From Anaerolineaceae bacterium (GTDB lineage Bacteria > Chloroflexota > Anaerolineae > Anaerolineales > Anaerolineaceae): DNA of 6,182 nucleotides. Below, one piece after another: positions 1 through 5,854 of this stretch. Below the pieces are notes generated by a model. The model did no database searches. It was given only the letters and a program-made list of their open reading frames with translations, and was not told the DNA's origin. Location: NCBI GenBank assembly GCA_003448875.1, contig DLXG01000060.1, positions 1 to 6,182 of the forward strand, written 5' to 3'. The first letter of the stretch is position 1; each line of letters opens with the position of its first letter. The position numbers and the translations under genes are program-made.

Positions 1-477
1 CCGCGCCTTGAAGAGATTGCCCGCGAAGTAATGAAGGAGAAAGGCGTGTCCTTCCCGTACAAGTTTGGCACGATGATCGAAATTCCGCGGGCAGCAGTCA
101 CTGCTGGTGAAATTGCCGAAATTGCGGAGTTCTTCTCATTCGGCACCAACGATCTCACTCAGATGACCTTTGGTTACAGCCGTGATGATGCCGAGCGCAG
201 TTTCCTCGTTACCTACGTTGAAAACGGCATCCTGCCCAAGAATCCCTTCCAGACTCTTGATCGGGACGGCGTTGGTCGGCTGATGCAGATTGCAGTGGAA
301 GACGGACGTAAAGCACGCCCAGACCTTGAAGTGGGTATTTGCGGTGAACACGGTGGTGACCCGAACTCGATTGAATTCTGCCATCTGGTTGGGAACAACT
401 ACGTGTCTTGCTCGCCCTTCCGCGTGCCGGTTGCCCGTCTGGCAGCTGCACATGCTGCGCTGAAGCACGCTGCTTAA
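1..477 (+). CDS. ppdK: Pyruvate, phosphate dikinase, C-terminal part (5' end outside window)
   Basis: This is the last 158 codons of pyruvate, phosphate dikinase, a cytosolic enzyme that interconverts ATP + phosphate + pyruvate and AMP + diphosphate + PEP. The frame is open from base 1 and stops with TAA at 475-477; the ATG at 31 is an internal methionine, because the family match continues upstream of it. The fragment is the end of the PEP/pyruvate-binding TIM barrel. It contains GTMIEIPRA, whose Glu is a metal ligand in the family, [19 protein letters not shown] with the second metal-ligand Asp, and [10 protein letters not shown] with the catalytic Cys (codon 340-342). It then runs through [19 protein letters not shown] to a normal PPDK C-terminus, so the 3' end is intact. 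A strong terminator follows, so the gene is not co-transcribed with the permease. Bacterial PPDK is usually about 870-900 residues, so over 80% lies off the left edge. The identification is very secure; direction of flux (gluconeogenic or glycolytic) cannot be read here. Confidence 0.97.
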   Translation, partial: PRLEEIAREVMKEKGVSFPYKFGTMIEIPRAAVTAGEIAEIAEFFSFGTNDLTQMTFGYSRDDAERSFLVTYVENGILPKNPFQTLDRDGVGRLMQIAVEDGRKARPDLEVGICGEHGGDPNSIEFCHLVGNNYVSCSPFRVPVARLAAAHAALKHAA

Positions 478-523
478 TCAATCCAAAAATTTCCAGATTG
501 CCCTGTAGCATCTGGAGCATCCC

Positions 524-570
524 GCGAGTCCTGTCGGCGAAATTTTTGGCCATGACAGGACTCGCTTTTT
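524..570 (+). terminator. Rho-independent terminator after ppdK
   Basis: A perfect 12-bp inverted repeat (left arm 524-535 GCGAGTCCTGTC, right arm 554-565 GACAGGACTCGC) encloses an 18-nt loop and is followed at once by five T (566-570) and then ATT. Inside the loop, GGC at 536-538 can pair with GCC at 549-551 and extend the stem. It lies 46 nt after the ppdK stop, as expected for the end of that transcript. Confidence 0.93.
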
Positions 571-638
571 ATTGAAAGGTTATCTTTCGCATCTAAATAA
601 AGTTTTATATATTTTGCGCTTTGCGGAATTGAAAGGTT
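571..638. repeat. 11-bp direct repeat (571-581 and 628-638) upstream of the permease promoter
   Basis: ATTGAAAGGTT occurs twice in the same orientation, at 571-581 and 628-638, with start points 57 bp apart. The stretch between is AT-rich (ATATATTTT near 607-614). The second copy ends 18 bp before the TATAAT at 657, so it occupies the position where a -35 element or an activator would sit. The repeat is seen directly; a regulatory role is inference and chance is possible in AT-rich DNA. Confidence 0.4.
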
Positions 639-653
639 GTTTTTGAACAGGGT

Positions 654-662
654 TGGTATAAT
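654..662 (+). promoter_or_regulatory. Extended -10 promoter of the permease gene
   Basis: TGGTATAAT matches an extended -10 element (TGnTATAAT) with a perfect TATAAT at 657-662. No good -35 lies at 16-18 bp: TTGAAA at 629-634 is 22 bp away and TTGTTT at 638-643 only 13 bp. An extended -10 can work without a consensus -35. Transcription would start near 668-670, giving a leader of about 58 nt before the start codon at 727. Confidence 0.7.
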
Positions 663-713
663 TTTTTTGTAGGCATCCTTCTTGCACAATTGGCTTCTGT
701 GCCACCCCCCTCA

Positions 714-719
714 AGGAGG
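714..719 (+). promoter_or_regulatory. Shine-Dalgarno that fixes the permease start at TTG 727
   Basis: AGGAGG, preceded by CA and followed by AAACGAG, lies 7 nt before a TTG codon at 727. This is ideal spacing. The open frame extends back to another TTG at 682, but that codon has no comparable ribosome binding site and lies only about 12 nt from the inferred transcription start. The ATG at 745 is too far downstream (25 nt). Confidence 0.85.
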
Positions 720-726
720 AAACGAG

Positions 727-2397
727 TTGAGTGAATTAACCGAGATGATTGTCCCGCAAGCAGAAACCAAACCCGCCAGTAAAGCGGGTACATTGACGAA
801 CTGGGTCGGTTTTTGGACGGTGATCAGCCTGGCACTGGCAGGAGTTGGGCTGGTACAGGCCTTGTGGCTGCCGGTAAGTGTATTACCCGGAGTGTATCCG
901 GGGATTAGCATCACCAATGTCCTACTAATTGGTTTGGGCGGGATGCTGGTGATATTACTCGCGGTTTGGACTATGGGAAGACTTGCCGGGCGAGAAGCGC
1001 CGGATTATGCTTTCAGCACCCGTGTGATTCATCCGCTACCGGGTTTCGCCTTCAGCTGGACTTTCTTGATCGGTGGTGGTATTTACATCGGTTTATTGGC
1101 GAGCAACTTTGCCCGCCTTATTTTGCCCGATCTGGCGAATTTGCTGGGGAATGTACTGCGTATTTACGATTTGCAAGTTTTTGCGGCTGCATTGCAAAAT
1201 CCACAGGTGATAGTTTACCTTGCAAGCGGCCTGATATTTGCCGCATTTGTCCTTTCCATTCTTCCCCCGCTGGTCATCCGCAGGGTATTGGGGTGGGGAG
1301 CAGGCCTTTCCGTTTTCGGCTGGCTAATTATTCTCAGCCAGTTTGCTGCCGTGCCTGCCAACCGGTTTAGTGAATTTTTTGACCGCATTTTTGGGAGCGG
1401 TTCGCATTCGCTGCACATCAACCTGGCTTTTCAATTGGGAATGAAAGCGCAGGGAGAAACTTTTCCGGAGATGCTTGCGATCGGTTTAATGATCGGGTTG
1501 ATGGGCTTTTTTGCGCTTGGTTTACCGGTATGGATGTCCGGCGAGCTGCGAACCCATCGGCGAAATCTCGTCCCAGCGGGGTTGCTGGCGCTAATAGTGG
1601 CTGGGTTTTTACTGGTTGCAGCGGTTGCATTATTAGAAAGAACCATTTCATGGCAATTTCTGGCAGCGGAAAGTTTTTTGCGCATGAAAGGTGTTTCGGG
1701 GGAAGGCGGGGTTGTTTTACCGATGCCGGTTTCGACACCTGGCGGGGGAAGTTCCACCGGTGTTTTACGGGGAATTGTCCTGCCGTGGCTGCCATTTTAT
1801 GCGGCAATTCTTCAACCCAACCCATTCGTTTTGTTCTTTTTAGCGGTGATCTGGATTGTGATGTTTATTTTGGTTGTGAAAGTTTTCCTGCTTACCTTAA
1901 GCCGTATCCTCAAAGCGTGGGCTGATGATGGAGTTGTTCCGGAATGGTTTGGGCTTGTTCATGCCCGTCAACACAGCCCGCTCTTTGCCCTTCTCATTGT
2001 TACCATGATCGCCCTGGTGGTGGTGATTGATGCGGCTCAGGCAAACTGGATTGGCAGCCATTTCAATTTTGTGCTCTTTGTGGCTTTTGGGCTTCTGTTA
2101 CCGGTTATGGCACTGATTAAGAATCCTTATAACTTCCTTGCCGATGATGAGGAAAGACCATCCCAAGGCTGGGTGCGCTTTTTAGGGGTGATGACCGTTT
2201 TGGTCTTGCTGACAGCCATGATCCTGCCGGTTGTCTTTCAAGTGAATATTCTGCCTGTGGGCTGGCAATCGTTTGCACTTTTAGGGGGAGTATTTGTGAG
2301 TGGAGCGGTGTGGTTTTACGGCAGGTGGTTGTACTTAAGACGACGCGGTATTGACCTGATGGCTTTTTACAGAAGGCCACAGGAAAAGAATCAGTAA
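727..2397 (+). CDS. APC-superfamily permease (amino acid permease-like), substrate unknown
   Basis: This is a 556-residue, very hydrophobic integral inner-membrane protein, starting at TTG 727 (chosen from the Shine-Dalgarno at 714-719). About 12 membrane segments can be seen by eye, near residues 26-47, 61-82, 104-125, 160-180, 188-208, 249-268, 281-303, 350-390 (one long or two short), 416-434, 446-464, 484-504 and 513-533. The family assignment rests on two stretches. FFALGLPVWMSGELRTHRRN (261-280) aligns with the TM6 end and following loop of amino acid/polyamine permeases, normally of the type FFAFxGFE...E..NPRRxIP. LSRILKAWADDGVVPEWFG (391-409), followed by HSPLFALL, matches the cytoplasmic loop after TM8 (R.l.amArDG.lP..f...tP). 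The TM6 glycine/glutamate signature is altered, and a glycine/serine-rich loop (320-349) is inserted before TM8. It is probably an amino acid or other small organic solute transporter; no substrate can be assigned. It is a single-gene unit between its own promoter and terminator. Confidence 0.8.
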   Translation: MSELTEMIVPQAETKPASKAGTLTNWVGFWTVISLALAGVGLVQALWLPVSVLPGVYPGISITNVLLIGLGGMLVILLAVWTMGRLAGREAPDYAFSTRVIHPLPGFAFSWTFLIGGGIYIGLLASNFARLILPDLANLLGNVLRIYDLQVFAAALQNPQVIVYLASGLIFAAFVLSILPPLVIRRVLGWGAGLSVFGWLIILSQFAAVPANRFSEFFDRIFGSGSHSLHINLAFQLGMKAQGETFPEMLAIGLMIGLMGFFALGLPVWMSGELRTHRRNLVPAGLLALIVAGFLLVAAVALLERTISWQFLAAESFLRMKGVSGEGGVVLPMPVSTPGGGSSTGVLRGIVLPWLPFYAAILQPNPFVLFFLAVIWIVMFILVVKVFLLTLSRILKAWADDGVVPEWFGLVHARQHSPLFALLIVTMIALVVVIDAAQANWIGSHFNFVLFVAFGLLLPVMALIKNPYNFLADDEERPSQGWVRFLGVMTVLVLLTAMILPVVFQVNILPVGWQSFALLGGVFVSGAVWFYGRWLYLRRRGIDLMAFYRRPQEKNQ

Positions 2398-2430
2398 TTC
2401 CAATCATCCTTCTGGATAATCTCAAATACA

Positions 2431-2467
2431 CCCTTTCAGGTGTTACAAACTCCTGTGAGGGTTTTTT
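2431..2467 (+). terminator. Rho-independent terminator after the permease gene
   Basis: Left arm 2431-2440 (CCCTTTCAGG) pairs with right arm 2452-2461 (CCTGTGAGGG). This gives nine of ten pairs, with one T-T mismatch and one G-T wobble, around an 11-nt loop. Six T follow at 2462-2467. It starts 33 nt after the permease stop codon. Confidence 0.85.
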
Positions 2468-2472
2468 GATTC

Positions 2473-2481
2473 TGGTATAAT
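2473..2481 (+). promoter_or_regulatory. Extended -10 promoter of the pyruvate dehydrogenase operon
   Basis: TGGTATAAT again gives an extended -10 with perfect TATAAT at 2476-2481, the same nine bases as the permease promoter. The hexamer 17 bp upstream (CTGTGA, 2453-2458) matches TTGACA poorly and lies inside the right arm of the preceding terminator. The likely start is near 2487-2489, giving a leader of about 85 nt before the E1-alpha ATG. Confidence 0.75.
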
Positions 2482-2495
2482 CCCTGTGACATTGT

Positions 2496-2507
2496 CCAGT
2501 TAACTGG
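2496..2507. promoter_or_regulatory. Perfect 12-bp palindrome, candidate operator
   Basis: CCAGTTAACTGG is a perfect inverted repeat with no spacer, about +8 to +19 relative to the inferred transcription start. With no loop bases it makes a poor RNA hairpin but a good site for a dimeric DNA-binding protein. A repressor bound here would block promoter clearance. No regulator gene is in the window and I cannot name the family; the operator role is inference from symmetry and position. Confidence 0.45.
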
Positions 2508-2514
2508 CGATGAT

Positions 2515-2529
2515 ACCCCGCAGCGGGGT
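2515..2529 (+). other. GC-rich hairpin in the operon leader
   Basis: ACCCCG (2515-2520) pairs perfectly with CGGGGT (2524-2529) around the triloop CAG. It is stable and lies about 26 nt before the Shine-Dalgarno. No T-run follows, so it is not a terminator. It could protect the 5' end of the mRNA or be part of a larger leader structure; I recognise no known riboswitch here. Confidence 0.45.
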
Positions 2530-2554
2530 CAGCGGAAGGAAGGATACATCGAAC

Positions 2555-2562
2555 AAAGGAGG
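2555..2562 (+). promoter_or_regulatory. Ribosome binding site of pdhA
   Basis: AAAGGAGG is a strong Shine-Dalgarno, 11 nt before the ATG at 2574, which is slightly long. GGAG (2558-2561) can pair with CTCC (2565-2568) across a GAT triloop, so the site could be partly self-masked by a weak 4-bp hairpin. Confidence 0.75.
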
Positions 2563-2573
2563 ATCTCCAGCCG

Positions 2574-3533
2574 ATGGAGAAACGCGAATATCTGGATCTC
2601 TATCATCAAATGGTCGTGATCCGCCGGCTAGAAGAGCGTTCGGCGGAATTGTATCAGCAAGGAAAAATTGGCGGATTTCTGCATCTTTACATCGGGCAGG
2701 AAGCAGTCAGTACCGGTTTGATATCAGTGCGTCGCCCCGAGGACCGCATCATCACCGCCTACCGTGATCACGGTGTGGCCATCAATTGCGGTCTTTCGGC
2801 TCGCGAGGTGATGGCAGAACTGCTCGGAAAAGTCACGGGTTGTTCGCGTGGTAAAGGCGGTTCTATGCACCTTGCCGACGTTAAGAAAAATTTTTGGGGC
2901 GGCCATGCCATTGTAGGTGCACATTTGCCGATTGCAGCCGGTCTGGCATTGGGAGATGTTTATCAAAACCAGAAGGCCGTAACCGTGTGCATGTTTGGGG
3001 ACGGTGCTACCAACATTGGTTATTTCCATGAGGCTCTCAATCTCTCCAAAGTTTGGAATCTGCCGGTGCTGTGGGTTTGTGAAAATAACCAGTACGGCAT
3101 GGGTACAGCGGTTGAACGGGCTTCGGCAGTTTCGGAAATCCGGCGAAAAGCAGACGGCTATGGCATGAAAAGCGAAGCGGTGGATGGCATGGATCTGATG
3201 AAAGTCCGTGAGGTGTCGGCCCGTCTGTACGAGGAAATCCGAAACGGGAGTGGTCCGCAGTTTTTGGAAGTGATTACTTACCGCTTCCGAGGCCATTCGA
3301 TGGGTGATCCCGAACGGTATCGTTCTGCCGATGAAGTTAAGACGTGGCTGGAAAATGACCCGATTGGCATTTACCACCGCTATTTATTAGACAACAAAAT
3401 CGCCACCGAAGAGGAATTGCAGGAACAGATCCGGCTGGCTGAAGAAGAAGTCAACGATGCAGTGGCGTTTGCCGAAGCCAGTCCGGAACCGCCGGCAGAA
3501 GAATTATTCAAGCATATTTTCGTTGAAGAGTGA
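2574..3533 (+). CDS. pdhA: Pyruvate dehydrogenase E1 component, alpha subunit
   Basis: This 319-residue protein is the alpha subunit of a heterotetrameric, thiamine diphosphate (TPP)-dependent E1, which decarboxylates pyruvate and passes the acetyl group to lipoyl-E2. The start at ATG 2574 is supported by the ribosome binding site and by the family's N-terminal helix beginning at once (MVVIRRLEERSAELYQQGKI, 13-32). Visible motifs in order are YIGQEAV (39-45), YRDHG (63-67), which lines the TPP aminopyrimidine pocket, and RGKGGSMH (92-99). The TPP/Mg motif is GDGATN (142-147) ending at ENN (170-172), and the loop GHSMGDPERYR (240-250) carries the active-site His241. Length is normal for bacterial alpha subunits. 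It is the first gene of a three-gene operon, 12 nt before pdhB. Acetoin dehydrogenase E1-alpha (AcoA) is close in sequence and cannot be fully excluded. The lack of acetoin genes and the nearby PPDK favour pyruvate. Confidence 0.93.
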   Translation: MEKREYLDLYHQMVVIRRLEERSAELYQQGKIGGFLHLYIGQEAVSTGLISVRRPEDRIITAYRDHGVAINCGLSAREVMAELLGKVTGCSRGKGGSMHLADVKKNFWGGHAIVGAHLPIAAGLALGDVYQNQKAVTVCMFGDGATNIGYFHEALNLSKVWNLPVLWVCENNQYGMGTAVERASAVSEIRRKADGYGMKSEAVDGMDLMKVREVSARLYEEIRNGSGPQFLEVITYRFRGHSMGDPERYRSADEVKTWLENDPIGIYHRYLLDNKIATEEELQEQIRLAEEEVNDAVAFAEASPEPPAEELFKHIFVEE

Positions 3534-3545
3534 CGGGGTGAACCT

Positions 3546-4517
3546 ATGGCAAGAATAACGATGCGAGAAGCCATCTCTCAGGCGTTATGGGAGGAAATGG
3601 AGCGAGACCCCAGCGTGTTTATCATGGGGGAAGAAGTAGGCGTTTGGGGTGGTACTTACGCGGTCACGAAAGGCTTTTACGACCATTTTGGCCCGGAGCG
3701 CGTGCGCGACACCCCCATTGCGGAAGCCGTGATTGTCGGTGCGGCAATCGGGGCCGCGCTGACTGGTCTTCGCCCGGTTGCGGAATTGATGACGATCAAC
3801 TTTGCTTTTTCAGCAATGGATCACATCGTCAACCAGGCAGCCAAACTGCACTACATGTTCGGCGGGCAGATGATTTTGCCATTGGTCATTCGTGCAGTAG
3901 GCGGCGGCGGGAGGCAATTGGGCGCAACTCATTCACAAACACCGGATGCGGTTTTCGCTCACTTCCCCGGCTTGAAAGTGGTAGCGCCCGGCACGCCGGC
4001 GGATGCCAAAGGAATGCTCAAGGCCGCTATCCGCAGTCAGGATCCGGTGTTATTTATCGAACATGCTACCCTTTACCAGACCCGCGGCGAAGTCCCGGAA
4101 GGCGATTATATCGTCCCGCTGGGAAAATCCACCATCCAGCGCGAAGGCAGGCATGTGACCATTGTCACCTATTCCAAAATGCTGGAAATTTCCACCAAAG
4201 CCGCTGATCAACTGGCAAAGGAAGGCATTGAGGTAGAGATCGTAGACCTGCGTTCCCTGCGCCCGCTGGATATGGGACCGGTGCTGGAGTCGTTCAAGAA
4301 AACCAATCGGGCGGTGATTGTTGAAGAGGGCTGGAAGTCGTACGGGGTAGGTGCAGAGGTTGCCAGCCGGATTTACGAAGAAGCCTTTGACTATGTGGAT
4401 GCACCGATTAAGCGGGTGGCACAGGCGGAAGTACCCCTGCCCTATAACCGGACATTGGAGCAGATGGCCCTGCCTCAGGTGGAGGATGTGGTAAAGGCGG
4501 TCAAGGAGGTGCTGTAA
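3546..4517 (+). CDS. pdhB: Pyruvate dehydrogenase E1 component, beta subunit
   Basis: This 323-residue protein is the beta subunit of the same E1. It completes the TPP site with the alpha subunit and docks on the E2 subunit-binding domain. ATG 3546 is preceded by a weak Shine-Dalgarno-like GGGGTGA (3535-3541), 12 nt after the pdhA stop, so translation is probably coupled. Motifs: MGEEVGVWGG (27-36), with the glutamates that include the one activating the TPP N1' position; RVRDTPIAEAVIVGAAIGAA; and MTINFAFSAMDHIVNQAAKL, typical of pyruvate rather than branched-chain E1-beta. GATHSQTPDAVFAHFPGLKV holds the active-site His, and the transketolase C-terminal domain begins near residue 200 (EVEIVDLRSLRPLD, then VIVEEGWKSYGVGAEV). 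Length is normal and no key residue is missing. The stop TAA shares its last A with the ATG of the E2 gene. Acetoin dehydrogenase E1-beta is the main alternative. Confidence 0.93.
   Translation: MARITMREAISQALWEEMERDPSVFIMGEEVGVWGGTYAVTKGFYDHFGPERVRDTPIAEAVIVGAAIGAALTGLRPVAELMTINFAFSAMDHIVNQAAKLHYMFGGQMILPLVIRAVGGGGRQLGATHSQTPDAVFAHFPGLKVVAPGTPADAKGMLKAAIRSQDPVLFIEHATLYQTRGEVPEGDYIVPLGKSTIQREGRHVTIVTYSKMLEISTKAADQLAKEGIEVEIVDLRSLRPLDMGPVLESFKKTNRAVIVEEGWKSYGVGAEVASRIYEEAFDYVDAPIKRVAQAEVPLPYNRTLEQMALPQVEDVVKAVKEVL
4503..4510 (+). promoter_or_regulatory. Ribosome binding site of the E2 gene, inside pdhB
   Basis: AAGGAGGT lies 6 nt before the ATG at 4517 and inside the last codons of pdhB. It is the strongest Shine-Dalgarno in the operon. 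Together with the TAATG stop/start overlap at 4515-4519 it supports 4517 as the start and suggests translation coupled to pdhB plus strong independent initiation. Confidence 0.85.
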
Positions 4518-5806
4518 TGGCTGAGATTATTGCCATGCCCAAACTGGGTTTTGATATGGCAGAAGGCACACTGGTGCGCTGGGTGGTTGGCGAAGGCGAA
4601 AAAATTGAAAAAGGCCAGGTACTGGCGGAGATTGAAACTGATAAAGCCACGGTGGAAGTTGAATCCAGCGCTGAGGGGATTGTCTATCGTCATCTGGTCA
4701 AGGCCGGTGATATTGTGCCGGTCGGCACGCCGATTGCGGTGATTGCCGCACCGGGCGAAGAAGTGAAAGATTTACCCGGTGAACCGGCAGCGGAGCAGGC
4801 CAAGCCTGCCGCTGAGCCATCTCAGCCTGCTCAGCAGACGGAAATGACGGCTGTTGAGGCAGCCACTTTACCCTCAGAAGAGGACGACCGCACCAAAGCC
4901 TCCCCGCTTGCCCGCCGAATGGCAAAAGAATATGGAATCAACCTGAGAGAGGTGAAGGGCAGCGGCCCGGGCGGCCGGGTCGTTAAGCGCGATATTGAGA
5001 GCGCCTTGAAGGCAGCACCCGCTCAACCCCCAGCCGTCAGCGAAGTTGTGGAAGTTCCCCCTGCCGTACCCGCAGCGCCAACCCCGCTTGCGGTTTCTTC
5101 GGTGATGCCTGTGCCCACTCTGGAAGATCAACGAGTGGGGGTGGATAAATTGCGCGCCATCATTGGCAAACGGATGGTCGAATCCAAGACGCAGATACCA
5201 CACTTTTACCTGACCAGTGAAGTAGATATGGCAACCGTGATGGAACTGCGCAAACAGTTTAACAGCCAGCTGCCGGAAGAGCAGAAGTTATCGGTAAATG
5301 ATTTTATTATCAAAGCGGCGGCATTAGCACTGCGGCAGTATCCTAACCTCAATGCTTCCTTGCAGGGTAATGAAATTGTCCGCCACGGACACCGCAACAT
5401 CGGGGTGGCTGTAGCGCTGGAAAGCGGACTGATCACAATTGTGTGCAAAGATGCGGATTATAAGTCGCTTGGCTTGATCTCGCAGGAAGTCAAAGAAATG
5501 GTTGGGCGGGCAAGAGCCGGCAAAGTACGCCCGGACGATATTGAAGGCTCGACATTTTCAATCAGCAATCTGGGTATGTTTGATGTCGAGCACTTTGTGG
5601 CGATCATCAACCCGCCGGAGGCGGCGATTCTGGCAGTTGGGTCGGTAAAGGAAGTGCCGGTGGTGGAAAACGGGGTGATTAAAGCCGGTTTGCGGATGAA
5701 AATGACCCTTTCCGCGGATCACCGCATCACCGATGGGGCCGAGGCAGCCCGATTCATGCAAGCCTTGAAGAATTATCTGGAAAAACCTGCCTTGATTTTG
5801 CTCTAA
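4517..5806 (+). CDS. pdhC: Dihydrolipoamide acetyltransferase, E2 of pyruvate dehydrogenase complex
   Basis: This 429-residue protein is the E2 core of the complex, transferring acetyl from lipoyl-lysine to CoA. Three domains are visible. A single N-terminal lipoyl domain (about 2-78) has lipoyl-accepting Lys43 in EIETDKATVEVES. An Ala/Pro/Glu-rich flexible linker (about 86-124) follows. The peripheral subunit-binding domain is at about 127-164 (ASPLARRMAKEYGINL, GSGPGGRVVKRDI). A second Ala/Pro/Val linker (about 166-200) leads to the acetyltransferase domain (about 205-429), which includes GKRMVESKTQIPHFYLT, SISNLGMFDVEHFVAIINPP and the active-site SADHRITDG with His402 and Asp406. All catalytic positions are present and the length suits a one-lipoyl E2. 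It overlaps pdhB by one base and is the last gene before the terminator; no E3 follows. Substrate (acetyl, or another 2-oxo acid or acetoin product) is inferred from the E1 genes. The symbol aceF is also used. Confidence 0.93.
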   Translation: MAEIIAMPKLGFDMAEGTLVRWVVGEGEKIEKGQVLAEIETDKATVEVESSAEGIVYRHLVKAGDIVPVGTPIAVIAAPGEEVKDLPGEPAAEQAKPAAEPSQPAQQTEMTAVEAATLPSEEDDRTKASPLARRMAKEYGINLREVKGSGPGGRVVKRDIESALKAAPAQPPAVSEVVEVPPAVPAAPTPLAVSSVMPVPTLEDQRVGVDKLRAIIGKRMVESKTQIPHFYLTSEVDMATVMELRKQFNSQLPEEQKLSVNDFIIKAAALALRQYPNLNASLQGNEIVRHGHRNIGVAVALESGLITIVCKDADYKSLGLISQEVKEMVGRARAGKVRPDDIEGSTFSISNLGMFDVEHFVAIINPPEAAILAVGSVKEVPVVENGVIKAGLRMKMTLSADHRITDGAEAARFMQALKNYLEKPALILL

Positions 5807-5812
5807 ACAGTG

Positions 5813-5843
5813 AACGGGACAGGGCAACCCCTGTCCCGTTTTT
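5813..5843 (+). terminator. Rho-independent terminator of the pyruvate dehydrogenase operon
   Basis: A perfect 12-bp stem (5813-5824 AACGGGACAGGG with 5829-5840 CCCTGTCCCGTT) around the tetraloop CAAC merges into TTTTT (5839-5843), then ATTTT. It begins 6 nt after the E2 stop. On the opposite strand the same hairpin is followed only by CACTGTTT, so it is a weaker candidate terminator for the convergent gene, which ends 11 bases to its right. Confidence 0.95.
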
Positions 5844-5854
5844 ATTTTCGTGAC

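Noticed and set aside
594..613. Other AT-rich -10-like strings (TAAATA at 594, TATATT at 608)
   Set aside because: TTGAAA at 572-577 lies 16 bp before TAAATA, but that hexamer matches TATAAT poorly, and TATATT lacks a -35. The extended -10 at 654-662 is a far better promoter.
684..704. Possible hairpin in the permease leader (GCACA 684-688 with TGTGC 698-702)
   Set aside because: It is only 5 bp with a 9-nt loop and competes with another 4-bp pairing (TGGC 691-694 with GCCA 701-704). It is too weak to annotate.
682..726. Longer N-terminus for the permease from TTG 682
   Set aside because: The extra 15 residues are encoded across the Shine-Dalgarno at 714-719 and there is no ribosome binding site before 682. 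TTG 727 has ideal spacing.
1418..1825. Overlapping minus-strand frames inside the permease gene
   Set aside because: They are Pro/Ser/Lys-rich antisense reads of a hydrophobic membrane protein gene, with no domain and no initiation signal.
2724..3377. Open frame of 217 codons on the minus strand, antisense to pdhA
   Set aside because: It lies wholly within the strongly conserved E1-alpha gene; its translation is rich in His, Arg and Cys, shows no recognisable domain and has no convincing ribosome binding site. It is a shadow of codon bias on the coding strand.
3587..4207. Open frame of 206 codons on the plus strand in another frame of pdhB
   Set aside because: It overlaps the TPP and transketolase domains of E1-beta, and its Arg/Gly/Cys/His-rich translation has no family resemblance. 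It is a frame shadow.
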